DNA of 64,000 bases, from the NCBI GenBank assembly GCA_017432615.1, contig JAFRIV010000024.1, positions 27,538 to 91,537 of the forward strand, written 5' to 3'. Made by a program: the position numbers and the translations under genes. This stretch comes from Oscillospiraceae bacterium. Lineage in GTDB: Bacteria; Bacillota; Clostridia; Oscillospirales; Oscillospiraceae. Below the pieces are notes generated by a model. It did not search any database, was not told the origin of the DNA, and saw nothing but the letters and a program-made list of their open reading frames with translations. Of this stretch, positions 42,178 through 50,328 are shown one piece after another; position 1 is the first letter of the stretch; every line of letters begins with the position of its first letter.

Positions 42178-42975
42178 TCAGAACCCTATCAGTGCACCGC
42201 CGTCCACCGGGATGCAGCAGCCGCTGATATACCGTGCCGCATCACTGCACAGGAAAGCGGCACACATGCCCACATCCATCGGATCCCCTACCGACTTTGC
42301 CGGGATCCTGCCCATGATCTTGGCAAGGCGCGGCGGATCGTTGTCCGTTGCCTTGTGGAACATCGGGGTATCGATCCAGCCCGGGGCAATGGCATTGACT
42401 GTAATACCGTACTCCGCCAACTCAGCCGTGAGAGTATGGATCAGGCCGAGATAGCCCGCCTTTGCGGTGGAGTATCCTGCCACCATTGGCTGGCCGATAT
42501 AGCTTGTCATGCTGGCTTCGAAAAGGATCCTGCCATGGCCGCGCTCCTTCATCTGGGGCACTACCGCCTTCGTAAGGGCAAAAGCCCCTACCAGATGCAC
42601 ATCCAGCACCTTCTGATAGTCTTCCACCGTCATATCCCAGATAAACTTTTTGCAGTGGTTGCCGGCATTGTTTACCAGGATATCGATCTTGCCCTGGTCG
42701 GCGAGGATCGTATCCACAAGAGCCTGCGTCTTGTCTGTATCTGTAATATTGAACTGGTAGTAGGCAATCTTTTCGCCGAATTCCTTCAGCGTCTCCAAAG
42801 CGGTCTCCGGTGCACGGGATCCGATCACACATACCTTTGCGCCGGCGCTGACCAGGCAGCGCGTGATCGCCAGCCCAAGCCCGGATGCGCCGCCTGTGAC
42901 GACGGCGACCTGCCCGGATAGATCATACCATTTCTGCATGGAGAACTGTTCCATCTGTTCCTCAGTAAACTTCAT
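42178..42975 (-). CDS. SDR-family oxidoreductase (hexuronate pathway)
   Basis: A 265-residue short-chain dehydrogenase. The NAD(P) motif TGGASGLGLAI is near 25, NNAG near 105, and the catalytic tetrad includes YSTAK near 170. The C-terminus ISGCCIPVDGGALIGF is standard for SDRs. In this position next to uxaC it probably reduces fructuronate or tagaturonate, or acts as a gluconate-type 5-dehydrogenase; the sequence alone does not decide. It lies 11 bases after the RraA-like gene. Confidence 0.9.
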   Translation of the reverse strand: MKFTEEQMEQFSMQKWYDLSGQVAVVTGGASGLGLAITRCLVSAGAKVCVIGSRAPETALETLKEFGEKIAYYQFNITDTDKTQALVDTILADQGKIDILVNNAGNHCKKFIWDMTVEDYQKVLDVHLVGAFALTKAVVPQMKERGHGRILFEASMTSYIGQPMVAGYSTAKAGYLGLIHTLTAELAEYGITVNAIAPGWIDTPMFHKATDNDPPRLAKIMGRIPAKSVGDPMDVGMCAAFLCSDAARYISGCCIPVDGGALIGF

Positions 42976-42986
42976 TTTTCTCTCCT

Positions 42987-43694
42987 TTATAACACACCGA
43001 ATTTGGCAAATGCGTCGGTGACAAACATGCCGCCTTCTACCGCCTTGCGCATGGTTTTTTCCGTACTGGCTTTCTCCAGCGCACGTTCGATCACTTCATT
43101 CATGATTTCCTTCGGAATGATCAGCACACCGTCTACATCCCCGAAAACGATATCCCCGTTGTGCACCGTCACCTGCCCGATCTCGATATCGCACCGATAG
43201 TCAAACACGTAGGTACGCACGGAGGAATCCTGAGCCCACGTCCCCGTACAGAATACCGGGAAGTTCTGTTCCAGCACCATGGGGGTATCCCGGGTATAGC
43301 CGTCCAGAACGGCACCCGCGGCACCGCGGGCTTTGGCACTGGCCGTCAGCAGTTCACCCCAGAGCGCACTGTGGTGGGCGCCGGTGGCAATGTAGATCTC
43401 ATTCGGTTTGAGATCATCCAGCGCTTCCGTCATGTATCCGAAAGGCTTTTCCGGTTCCCCGTAAACATCGTTTTCCAGTACAGGGCAGGCATACCCGGCC
43501 AATTTCAGCCGGTTATTGACTTCTCCTGGCTGCACGTAATAGGACATGGGGACCTGCGATACCAGCGGGCGGATCTCCGCTGGAAGGAACTGATGGCGAT
43601 ATCCCATCTGATCCAGAATGTCGCCCACAACGGGAGTATAAAGCTTCTCCTTCATCAGGGCAAACATTTCTTCATCGTTTTTCCAGAGGCTCAT
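42987..43694 (-). CDS. RraA-like aldolase/demethylmenaquinone methyltransferase-fold protein
   Basis: A 235-residue protein of the RraA/HMG-aldolase family. The start LYTPVVGDILDQMGYRHQFLP and the middle VLDGYTRDTPMVLEQNFPVFCTGTWAQDS match 4-hydroxy-4-methyl-2-oxoglutarate/4-carboxy-HMG aldolases, with the metal-binding GDVDGVLIIPKE. In sugar-acid clusters such proteins probably cleave a 2-oxo acid to pyruvate or oxaloacetate plus an aldehyde. No RNase E partner is expected in Firmicutes, so an RNase-inhibitor role is unlikely. Confidence 0.85.
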   Translation of the reverse strand: MSLWKNDEEMFALMKEKLYTPVVGDILDQMGYRHQFLPAEIRPLVSQVPMSYYVQPGEVNNRLKLAGYACPVLENDVYGEPEKPFGYMTEALDDLKPNEIYIATGAHHSALWGELLTASAKARGAAGAVLDGYTRDTPMVLEQNFPVFCTGTWAQDSSVRTYVFDYRCDIEIGQVTVHNGDIVFGDVDGVLIIPKEIMNEVIERALEKASTEKTMRKAVEGGMFVTDAFAKFGVL

Positions 43695-43711
43695 TTTTCA
43701 TTCCCCTTTTC

Positions 43712-45016
43712 TTAGTTATAGAGCATTGCCGGCAGCCACATAAAGCTCTGCGGGAAGTACGTCAGGATCAGCAGGGCAACGGCCATTGTGATATAAAACG
43801 GAACCATCTTCTTTGACAGCGATTCAATTTTGATGCCGGAAATTGCTGAACCGATGAACAGCGTGGAACCGACCGGCGGCGTGAGCAGACCGATGCCGAG
43901 GTTGAGCACCATAACAACACCGAGATGGATCGGCGACAGGCCCATCTGTATCCAGATGGGAAGGATGACCGGCGTCAGCATCAGGATCAGGCACGCCATT
44001 TCGATCAGGCAGCCGAGGAACAGCATCAGGATGTTAAGCATAATCAGGATCAGGTACTTGTTGCTCGTAATGGTGAAAAGCGCGGTAGCGACTTTTCCGG
44101 GGATCTTCAGGTAGGTCAGCAGATAGGTGAAAGCGCCGGAAACGCCAAGCAGGATCAGCACTTTGCCGAGGGTCGTGACCACATTGATGAAGATATTCGG
44201 AATATCTTCAAACCGGAATCCTCTGTAGATAAAGAGACCGACGACAAGAGACCAGACCACAGCGCAGGCTGCGGATTCCGTTGTGGTGAACACACCGGCA
44301 ATCACGCCCACGACCACGATCAGCACCGCCAGCATGCCCCAGATGGCTCTGCCGAAAGACTTGACGGTCCTGATCAGGCTGAAACGCCCGGTCGTCGGGA
44401 TGTTCATTTTCTTGGCATAGAAATACGAATAGATCATCAGCGCAATCGACAGCACTGCACCCGGCACATAACCGGCCACAAAGAGCTGACCGATGGAAAC
44501 CGTGGTAACACCGGATGCCGCCAGCGTGTAGATGACCATATTCTGCGAAGGCGGAACCAGGATCCCTTCCACGGAAGAAGCCATGGTAAGGCAGGTAGAA
44601 AACGGCCTGTCATAGCCCTGCTCTTCCATCATTTTGATCTCAATGGGCCCGAGTGAGGCACAGTCTGCCGAAGAGGAACCGGAAATGCCGCCAAAGAAGA
44701 AGGAGGCAACCACGTTGACCATGGCCGCACCTCCGCGGAACCACCCGACAAGCTCTTTGGAAAAGTCGATCAGCGTGTCGGTAATGCCGCCGGCGCTCAT
44801 CAGTTCCCCCATCAGGATAAAGAAAGGCACCGCCAGAAGCGTGTAGGAATTCAGATTGCTGACGAACTTCAGTGCCATCTGCATCGGGTTGATGCCGAGA
44901 TAGAAGAAGTCGATCAGAGAGGCAATGCCGATGGAATAGACGATCGGCACGCGCAGAAACACCAGCAGCAGGAAAACACCCACCAGGATGATCGTGGCTA
45001 TTGTTGCAGTTGTCAC
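43712..45016 (-). CDS. dctM: TRAP transporter large permease
   Basis: A 434-residue protein with about twelve hydrophobic segments. DctM motifs include VPFFILMGELMSAGGI, FFFGGISGSSSADCASLGPIEIKMM, ILVPPSQNMVIY and LNLGIGLLTPPVGSTLF. It carries the substrate with sodium. The start overlaps the small-permease gene by four bases. Confidence 0.96.
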   Translation of the reverse strand: MTTATIATIILVGVFLLLVFLRVPIVYSIGIASLIDFFYLGINPMQMALKFVSNLNSYTLLAVPFFILMGELMSAGGITDTLIDFSKELVGWFRGGAAMVNVVASFFFGGISGSSSADCASLGPIEIKMMEEQGYDRPFSTCLTMASSVEGILVPPSQNMVIYTLAASGVTTVSIGQLFVAGYVPGAVLSIALMIYSYFYAKKMNIPTTGRFSLIRTVKSFGRAIWGMLAVLIVVVGVIAGVFTTTESAACAVVWSLVVGLFIYRGFRFEDIPNIFINVVTTLGKVLILLGVSGAFTYLLTYLKIPGKVATALFTITSNKYLILIMLNILMLFLGCLIEMACLILMLTPVILPIWIQMGLSPIHLGVVMVLNLGIGLLTPPVGSTLFIGSAISGIKIESLSKKMVPFYITMAVALLILTYFPQSFMWLPAMLYN

Positions 45017-45498
45017 TTCTTCTCACCTCTTTCCAACCATTCGCCGATCAGGGCGAAGAGATTCAGCACACCCGTCACCGGCACCGAAATATACATGACG
45101 CTGTAGGGCACATTCAGCCCGGCCATGTTGTTGCGGGCGCCTTTCTGGGTCAGTTTCCCGCCGTAATAGATCATGAAAACAGAGAAGGCCACAATGCAGA
45201 GGGTGCTCAGGATCTCCGTTGCAAGCACGCCCTTTTCCCCGAGTTTCTCATCAAACATGGTGACGCGCAGATGCTCATTGCGCCTCACAACCAGCGCCGA
45301 GCCGAGAAGGCTCATCCACACAAGACACAGCAGAGAGAACGGTTCGCCCCAGATAGGGGATCTGCTCAAAACATAACGCCCGAAAAAGATGGAAAAAACA
45401 ACGGCCACAAGAGCTGCCAGGATCACCACGCAGGCGTACTTGACTGCGGTAAAGACCACAGCATCCACCTTTTTCCAGGCTGAGCGAAAACCAGCCAA
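45013..45498 (-). CDS. dctQ: TRAP transporter small permease
   Basis: A 161-residue protein with four membrane helices. The DctQ pattern WGEPFSLLCLVWMSLLGSALVVRRNEHLRV is present. It pairs with DctM to form the membrane part of the transporter. It lies 118 bases after the dctP stop, across a hairpin. Confidence 0.94.
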   Translation of the reverse strand: MAGFRSAWKKVDAVVFTAVKYACVVILAALVAVVFSIFFGRYVLSRSPIWGEPFSLLCLVWMSLLGSALVVRRNEHLRVTMFDEKLGEKGVLATEILSTLCIVAFSVFMIYYGGKLTQKGARNNMAGLNVPYSVMYISVPVTGVLNLFALIGEWLERGEKK

Positions 45499-45516
45499 AA
45501 TAAAGCTCCTTTCTTT

Positions 45517-45552
45517 GAAAAAACTCTCCGCCCTTCTTTTCCAGGCGGAGAG
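45517..45552 (-). terminator. Hairpin between dctP and dctQ
   Basis: Arms CTCTCCGCC (45524-45532) and GGCGGAGAG (45544-45552), followed on the minus strand by TTTTTTC. Strong enough to stop part of transcription, leaving more binding protein than permease. Confidence 0.8.
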
Positions 45553-45616
45553 CTTTCCCAGGTAAATTTTTTACAGGTTCTTAACGGTTCGCAATGCGAT
45601 CAGGGCGTTATAAAAC

Positions 45617-46624
45617 TCAGTATTCGCCGCCCTGAATGCGAGCGATGATTCCCTGAACCTCTTCGCTCTGCTGAGCATAGAGAGGTGCGCATGCTTCCTG
45701 CCACTTCTCAATATCGGTGACTTCCAGAAGCTTGATGCCCTTCTCTTCGAAGGCGTCAAAGCAGGCCTGCTCCTGCTTCATGTTGTAGTCGAAGCAGACA
45801 GTGCGTGCCTCGAGAGCAGCTTCCTTCATCCAACCCTGCTCTTCTTCGGAGAGGGAATTCCAGGTGTCGGCAGAGACAAGAATCACACCGCAGCCGAAAG
45901 TATGTGCATCGGTGATGTAGTAGGGAGCGACTTCGTTGAAGGAGTTGTCCATATAGGAGGTAACACCGTTCTCAGCGCCGTCCACAACGCCGGACTGGAG
46001 AGAGGTGTAGAGTTCCGCATAAGCGATCGGGGTAGCGGAAGCATTGAGTGCCTTCATGGTGTTGACCATCAGGTCGGTTTCAGGAACGCGGATCTTGAGG
46101 CCGTTCATCATATCGAAAGAGAAGCTGTCGGGCTCGCCGAGCTTCTTGTAGACGTCGGGGGTGATGAAGAGGGAACGGGGGCCTTCGACCAGCCAGCCGA
46201 GTGCGATGTAACCGCAGTCAGCATCAGCAACACTCTGGAGAAGCTCATCGCCGAGTTCACTCACAGCGACATCCTGGAACTGCTGCATGTCTTTGAAGAC
46301 ATAGGGCAGGCCGGTGGATCCGATAACTTCTGCACCGTAGTTGGGCAGAGAAGAGGCATTGCCGCGGAAGATGTCGAGGGTGCCCATCTGGATTCCCTGC
46401 ATAGACTCTGCTTCGGAACCGAGCGTGCCGTTGGTGTAGAGCTCGATCTTGAGAGCGCCGTTGGAGATCTCTTCAATCTTTTCCTGGAAAGCTTTTGCAG
46501 CAACTGTTGCGCCGTAGGTGTCGCCGTTGACTTCATTCCAGGTGAGGGTGCGGTCAGCAAAGGCTGTGCAGCCAAGTGCCAGAACCATAACGAGTGCCAG
46601 GATCAGGGACACTGCTTTTTTCAT
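45617..46624 (-). CDS. dctP: TRAP transporter substrate-binding protein
   Basis: A 335-residue secreted protein from MKKAVSLILALVM, with GGAGG upstream. The signal peptide ends at CTAFAD (about 22); an ALGC string resembles a lipobox but the -3 position is not fitting, so SPase I cleavage is likelier. DctP landmarks are ELYTNGTLGSEAESMQGIQMG and the substrate-binding arginine in LKIRVPETDLMVNTMKALNASATPI, with YTSLQSGVVDGAENG. The cluster suggests a hexuronate or aldarate ligand. First gene of a six-gene operon. Confidence 0.95.
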   Translation of the reverse strand: MKKAVSLILALVMVLALGCTAFADRTLTWNEVNGDTYGATVAAKAFQEKIEEISNGALKIELYTNGTLGSEAESMQGIQMGTLDIFRGNASSLPNYGAEVIGSTGLPYVFKDMQQFQDVAVSELGDELLQSVADADCGYIALGWLVEGPRSLFITPDVYKKLGEPDSFSFDMMNGLKIRVPETDLMVNTMKALNASATPIAYAELYTSLQSGVVDGAENGVTSYMDNSFNEVAPYYITDAHTFGCGVILVSADTWNSLSEEEQGWMKEAALEARTVCFDYNMKQEQACFDAFEEKGIKLLEVTDIEKWQEACAPLYAQQSEEVQGIIARIQGGEY

Positions 46625-46688
46625 TATTTTTTCCTCCATTTAAAAAAGTAATAAACTGTTCGGGTCTCGAAAAACGCCTTTTCTTGCT

Positions 46689-46704
46689 GAAAAAACGTTT
46701 CGCT
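46689..46704 (-). promoter_or_regulatory. LacI-type operator before dctP
   Basis: AGCGAAACGTTTTTTC on the minus strand, with the palindromic core AAACGTTT, just downstream of the expected transcription start. The same 15-base string AGCGAAACGTTTTTT lies before the dehydratase gene at 46890-46904. Confidence 0.7.
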
Positions 46705-46718
46705 AAACCACTGTGGAA

Positions 46719-46747
46719 AAAATAACATATTCCGGATTTTAAGTCAA
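46719..46747 (-). promoter_or_regulatory. Promoter of the TRAP-uxaC operon
   Basis: TTGACT (46742-46747) and TATTTT (46719-46724) on the minus strand with a 17-base spacer. Confidence 0.7.
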
Positions 46748-46858
46748 GGATTTTGAGCTTGTTTGCCTGTTCGGTAATATTTTTTCAGCAAAGTGCACAA
46801 TTTCAGTATTTGTTTTTATTGCACTTTGACGAATTTCCTTTTCTGTTTTGTTTTTATC

Positions 46859-46904
46859 TTGCCTTTTTCGCTTCTTCATTTATAATAGCAGCGAAACGTT
46901 TTTT
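46859..46904 (+). promoter_or_regulatory. Promoter and operator of the MR/MLE gene
   Basis: TTGCCT (46859-46864), a 16-base spacer and TATAAT (46881-46886) on the plus strand, then the operator AGCGAAACGTTTTTT (46890-46904). The sharing of this string with the dctP promoter points to one regulator, most likely the LacI protein encoded at 48082. Confidence 0.75.
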
Positions 46905-46966
46905 ATTTTTCATTTTTTCGTTATTTTTCGCGTCCTAACAAAAACAGTGAGCAGAAAGGAAGAAAT

Positions 46967-48085
46967 ATGATCATTACAAAATTTGAGACCTGGTGGGTCG
47001 AACGCGGACGCTGTCTGTTTGACGAGAAGCGTCAGGGCGGTGCAAAAATGGGTTGGGATGTGCTGGTTATCAAGCTTACCACCGACACCGGCATTGAGGG
47101 CATTGCCACCTGCATGGCTGCAAGAAGCGGTGCTTTGAGTGAAGCATATCTGCAGGAAAGCATCGGCCCTGTCGTGCTGGGCCGTGACCCGCATGACCGC
47201 GAAGCGATCTTTCAGCAATTGTGGGTTGTAGACCGCCATGAGGCTTTCTTTCCCGTGTTCCTGCCCGGCCCGGTAGATGTGGCACTGTGGGACATCTGCG
47301 CCAAGGAGGCAGGGCTGCCTCTTTATAAATATATCGGTGCCTACCGTGACAGCCTGCCCGTCTATGCAAGCAGCAATTTCTATCCGGATGTACAGACCTA
47401 TGTGGACGAGGCTCTTTACTATAAAAGCAAGGGTATCAAGGGGTATAAGCCGCATCCCGGCGGACCGGTAAGTTTTGACATGGAAGTGCACCAGGCCGTA
47501 CGCGATGCCGTCGGTCCGGATTATATCCTGATGTCAGACCCGGTCGGGGATTACACGCTGGATGAAGCCGTGCGCGTAGGGCGTCAGCTGGAAAGGCTCA
47601 ACTACCGCTGGTTTGAAGAACCCTTCCGCGATTTTGAAACCTATAAGTACACGGAACTTTGCCGCACACTGGATATCCCCATCGCCGCTACCGAAACAAC
47701 CCGCGGCTGCCACTGGGGCGTGGCGCAGGTAATTGCGCAAAGAGCCGCCGATATCGTACGTGCCGATGTCAGCTGGAAAGACGGCATCACCGGCACATTA
47801 AAAATAGCCCATCTGGCCGAAGCCTTCGGGCTGAACTGTGAAGTGCACACAACTACCATGAACTATATGGATCTGGTGAACCTGCATGTGAGCTGTGCCA
47901 TCAAAAATTGTGAATTCTTCGAGTATTTCGTTCCGGAAGACAATTATCGCCTGCCGATGAAGGGCGATCTGCCCATCGATGAAGACGGCATTATCCATGT
48001 GCCGAACAAGCCCGGCGTCGGTGCCGAACTGGACTGGGATCTGATCCGGTCTTCCTGCAGAAGCTATAAGTGCCTTGCCCTTTAA
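46967..48085 (+). CDS. Mandelate racemase-family sugar-acid dehydratase
   Basis: A 372-residue enolase-superfamily enzyme. The catalytic residues are complete: K161-x-H163 in GYKPHP, metal ligands D191 (SDPVGD), E217 (FEEP) and E243 (AATET), then the D267-H294 dyad (VRADVS, EVHTT). This arrangement fits acid-sugar dehydratases acting on galactarate, talarate, galactonate or similar. The substrate is not fixed by sequence. AAAGGAAG precedes the start. It is transcribed alone; its stop codon overlaps the LacI stop on the other strand. Confidence 0.92.
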   Translation: MIITKFETWWVERGRCLFDEKRQGGAKMGWDVLVIKLTTDTGIEGIATCMAARSGALSEAYLQESIGPVVLGRDPHDREAIFQQLWVVDRHEAFFPVFLPGPVDVALWDICAKEAGLPLYKYIGAYRDSLPVYASSNFYPDVQTYVDEALYYKSKGIKGYKPHPGGPVSFDMEVHQAVRDAVGPDYILMSDPVGDYTLDEAVRVGRQLERLNYRWFEEPFRDFETYKYTELCRTLDIPIAATETTRGCHWGVAQVIAQRAADIVRADVSWKDGITGTLKIAHLAEAFGLNCEVHTTTMNYMDLVNLHVSCAIKNCEFFEYFVPEDNYRLPMKGDLPIDEDGIIHVPNKPGVGAELDWDLIRSSCRSYKCLAL

Positions 48086-49143
48086 GCCAGCAGTGAGCGA
48101 TAATTGCGGGTCTCATACATGGTAATATTGCTGCGGAAGACCACTTCACTGCCGACAAACACTTTATCGGATTCCGGCTGCCGGCCGAGCATCAGGTATT
48201 CCACAAGGCTCTTTACCCCCAGATATCCCTGGGCATAGGGGTTCTTTTCTATCAGATTGTTGAAGACCCCGTTTTGCAAAAACGAGATGTTTTCCGGCGA
48301 CAGGTCGCTGCCCACGGCAAAAATCCTTCCCGCTTTCCCCGTTTCCTGCAGTGCCCGGCCGAGCAGCACGCTGCTCTGGGACAGTACGCTGCAGCAGGCA
48401 GCCACATCCGGCTGTGAGATCATGCGGATGATGTCGATAAGGCTGTCCTCCCGCTTATCCCAGGAGGTGTTGCGGTAGATACGGTTCGGGGCGTTTGCCT
48501 GGTTGAGATAGGCTTCAAATCCCTCGACCACCTTTGCATGCGGCTCCCATTTCGGGTTTCCGGCACACAGCGCAATGCTGCCGAAGGGCGGGATGCGGCT
48601 TAAGAGCAATTCCGCCATCGTCCTCCCGATGATCTCATAATCCGGCAGCACACAGAAGATGCGACGGCTCATGGGCTGATCCGATCCGATCAGAGACACT
48701 GCTGTTTTTCGTGCGGAGATCTCCTCCCAGTCAGCCCGGGAAAAGATGTCAGAATGCCCGGTGATCAGGATGCCGTCGACAGGGTGATCCTCCAGCATGG
48801 CAAAGAAGGAATTCCGAACGTTCTCCGTCTCCTTCCCCTCCCCAAACGGCATCTCGGTGCATTCGATATTTACATTGGGAGACTGATCCAAATAGTCTCT
48901 GGTTCCCTTCCACACGGTTTTGTAGTATGCGGAACGGGGAAAGAGAACGGCAATGTGCCTGGTCTTTCGCTTCAGGCTTGATGCCATCGGATTTGGCTGG
49001 TACCCGAGAGATCCCGCCACTTCCTGAATGCGGCGGCGTGTCTCATCTCCCACGCCTTTCTTCCCATTCAGCGCCTGATGGACAGTGCTGATGGAAACAC
49101 CGGCCTTTTCAGCCACGTCACGGATCGTAATTCTGCTCGCCAT
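48082..49143 (-). CDS. LacI family transcriptional regulator
   Basis: A 353-residue repressor from MASRITIRDVAEKAG, with GGGAG eight bases upstream. The helix-turn-helix is TIRDVAEKAGVSISTVHQAL, the hinge NPMASSLKRKTRHIAV, and the rest a periplasmic-binding-like sensor for a sugar or acid inducer. It is convergent with the dehydratase gene and divergent from the SDR-UxaA operon. The AAACGTTT-core sites before dctP and the dehydratase are its probable operators. Confidence 0.93.
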   Translation of the reverse strand: MASRITIRDVAEKAGVSISTVHQALNGKKGVGDETRRRIQEVAGSLGYQPNPMASSLKRKTRHIAVLFPRSAYYKTVWKGTRDYLDQSPNVNIECTEMPFGEGKETENVRNSFFAMLEDHPVDGILITGHSDIFSRADWEEISARKTAVSLIGSDQPMSRRIFCVLPDYEIIGRTMAELLLSRIPPFGSIALCAGNPKWEPHAKVVEGFEAYLNQANAPNRIYRNTSWDKREDSLIDIIRMISQPDVAACCSVLSQSSVLLGRALQETGKAGRIFAVGSDLSPENISFLQNGVFNNLIEKNPYAQGYLGVKSLVEYLMLGRQPESDKVFVGSEVVFRSNITMYETRNYRSLLA

Positions 49144-49180
49144 AATACTGCTCCCTGCATTTGTATTCTCGTTTTCTTTC

Positions 49181-49209
49181 AATATATCATCTCCTATCAT
49201 TGAATTCAA
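49181..49209 (-). promoter_or_regulatory. Promoter of the LacI-type gene
   Basis: TTGAAT (49204-49209) and TATATT (49181-49186) on the minus strand, 17-base spacer. The -35 is part of the palindrome TTGAATTCAA (49200-49209). The divergent SDR gene starts 24 bases beyond. Confidence 0.65.
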
Positions 49210-49232
49210 GCAAAGAAAGGACGGATCTTTTT

Positions 49233-49988
49233 ATGAATTATCCAACACTCGCCGGAAAAGCCGGTATCGTCACCGGCGGCAGCAGCGGCATCGGTTTTCA
49301 GGTTGCCAATGTGCTGGCCGAGTCTGGCGCAACAGTCTATGTGATCAGCAGAACCGGTGCCCCGAAAAAGGATGCCGGTGTCAGCGCAGAAGGGGTTATC
49401 CATCTCAAAGGGGATATTTCCGACAAGGAAGCCATGAAGCCGCTTCTGGCAGAACTGGCCGCAAAACACGACGGACATCTTGACTTTCTCATTAACAATG
49501 CCGGTGTGAGCTATAAGTGCCGTGCAGAAGATTTCCCGGAGGACCGTTTTGATGCCATTATGGCCACCAACGTGAAATATGTCTTCCAGATGAGTGTTCT
49601 CTGCTATCCTTACCTGAAAGCCAGCCCCACGAAAGGCAGGATCATCAACATTACCAGTATGAGTGCTCACCTCGGCTTTTCGGAGGTTGTCCCCTACTGC
49701 ACCAGCAAAGGGGCCGTGCTGGCTATGACGAGAGCGCTTTCCGTAGAGTGGGCCAACGACAATCTCTGCGTCAACAGCATTGCTCCCGGGTGGTTCCGCA
49801 GCAAGATGACGGAACAGGTAGTCGATGCCGAACGTGAGAAGAAGATCCTGGCACGCATGCCGCTGCATGCCTACGGTGATACCCGGGATCTGGGTGCTAT
49901 GGCGGCTTTCCTCTGTGGAGACGGAGCAACCTATATCACCGGGCAGGACTTTGCTGTAGACGGTGGTGCGCTTGCATTTGGGTATTAA
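49233..49988 (+). CDS. SDR-family oxidoreductase beside the UxaA-type dehydratase
   Basis: A 251-residue short-chain dehydrogenase from MNYPTLAGKAG. Motifs are TGGSSGIGFQV, NNAG and YCTSK, with serine in NITSMSA, so the tetrad is intact. The C-terminus ITGQDFAVDGGALAFGY is standard. It resembles gluconate or 2-keto-3-deoxy-acid dehydrogenases. The ribosome site is weak (AAAGGA, 14 bases away). It is followed one base later by the small UxaA subunit, so the three genes form an operon. Confidence 0.9.
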   Translation: MNYPTLAGKAGIVTGGSSGIGFQVANVLAESGATVYVISRTGAPKKDAGVSAEGVIHLKGDISDKEAMKPLLAELAAKHDGHLDFLINNAGVSYKCRAEDFPEDRFDAIMATNVKYVFQMSVLCYPYLKASPTKGRIINITSMSAHLGFSEVVPYCTSKGAVLAMTRALSVEWANDNLCVNSIAPGWFRSKMTEQVVDAEREKKILARMPLHAYGDTRDLGAMAAFLCGDGATYITGQDFAVDGGALAFGY

Positions 49989-49989
49989 G

Positions 49990-50328
49990 ATGACAGCAGA
50001 TAACCAGACCGCTTTCGTCATCGACGGGCGTGATAATGTGGCAACTGCCCTCACCCCTGTCTTCCCCGGCACAGTGTACCTTCTGGGGGAAACGCCTTTC
50101 CGGGAGATAGCCGCTGTAACAGAAGTGCCCAAGGGCCACAAAATAGCCCTGTGCGATATAGCCCGGGGCGACCAGATCATAAAATACGGGATCCCCATTG
50201 GAAGCGCTACAGCCTCCATATCTGCGGGGAGCTGGGTTCATCTGCATGTAATGAAAAGCAATTACGACGAGCGCAGCAGCCACCTGGATGCAAAAACCGG
50301 TGTGCCGAAGGATACGAAATATGAATGA
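49990..50328 (+). CDS. UxaA-type dehydratase small subunit (SAF domain)
   Basis: A 112-residue SAF domain. VPKGHKIALCDIARGDQIIKYGIPIG is the signature of the N-terminal part of altronate and galactarate dehydratases (UxaA/GarD). In many genomes this domain is fused to the large part; here it is a separate gene. The start directly follows the SDR stop. It overlaps the large-subunit gene by eight bases. Confidence 0.88.
   Translation: MTADNQTAFVIDGRDNVATALTPVFPGTVYLLGETPFREIAAVTEVPKGHKIALCDIARGDQIIKYGIPIGSATASISAGSWVHLHVMKSNYDERSSHLDAKTGVPKDTKYE

Noticed and set aside
40630-42921. 763-codon open frame on the plus strand
   Set aside because: It lies opposite uxaC and the SDR gene, both clear enzymes with motifs; it has no recognisable domain and no ribosome site.
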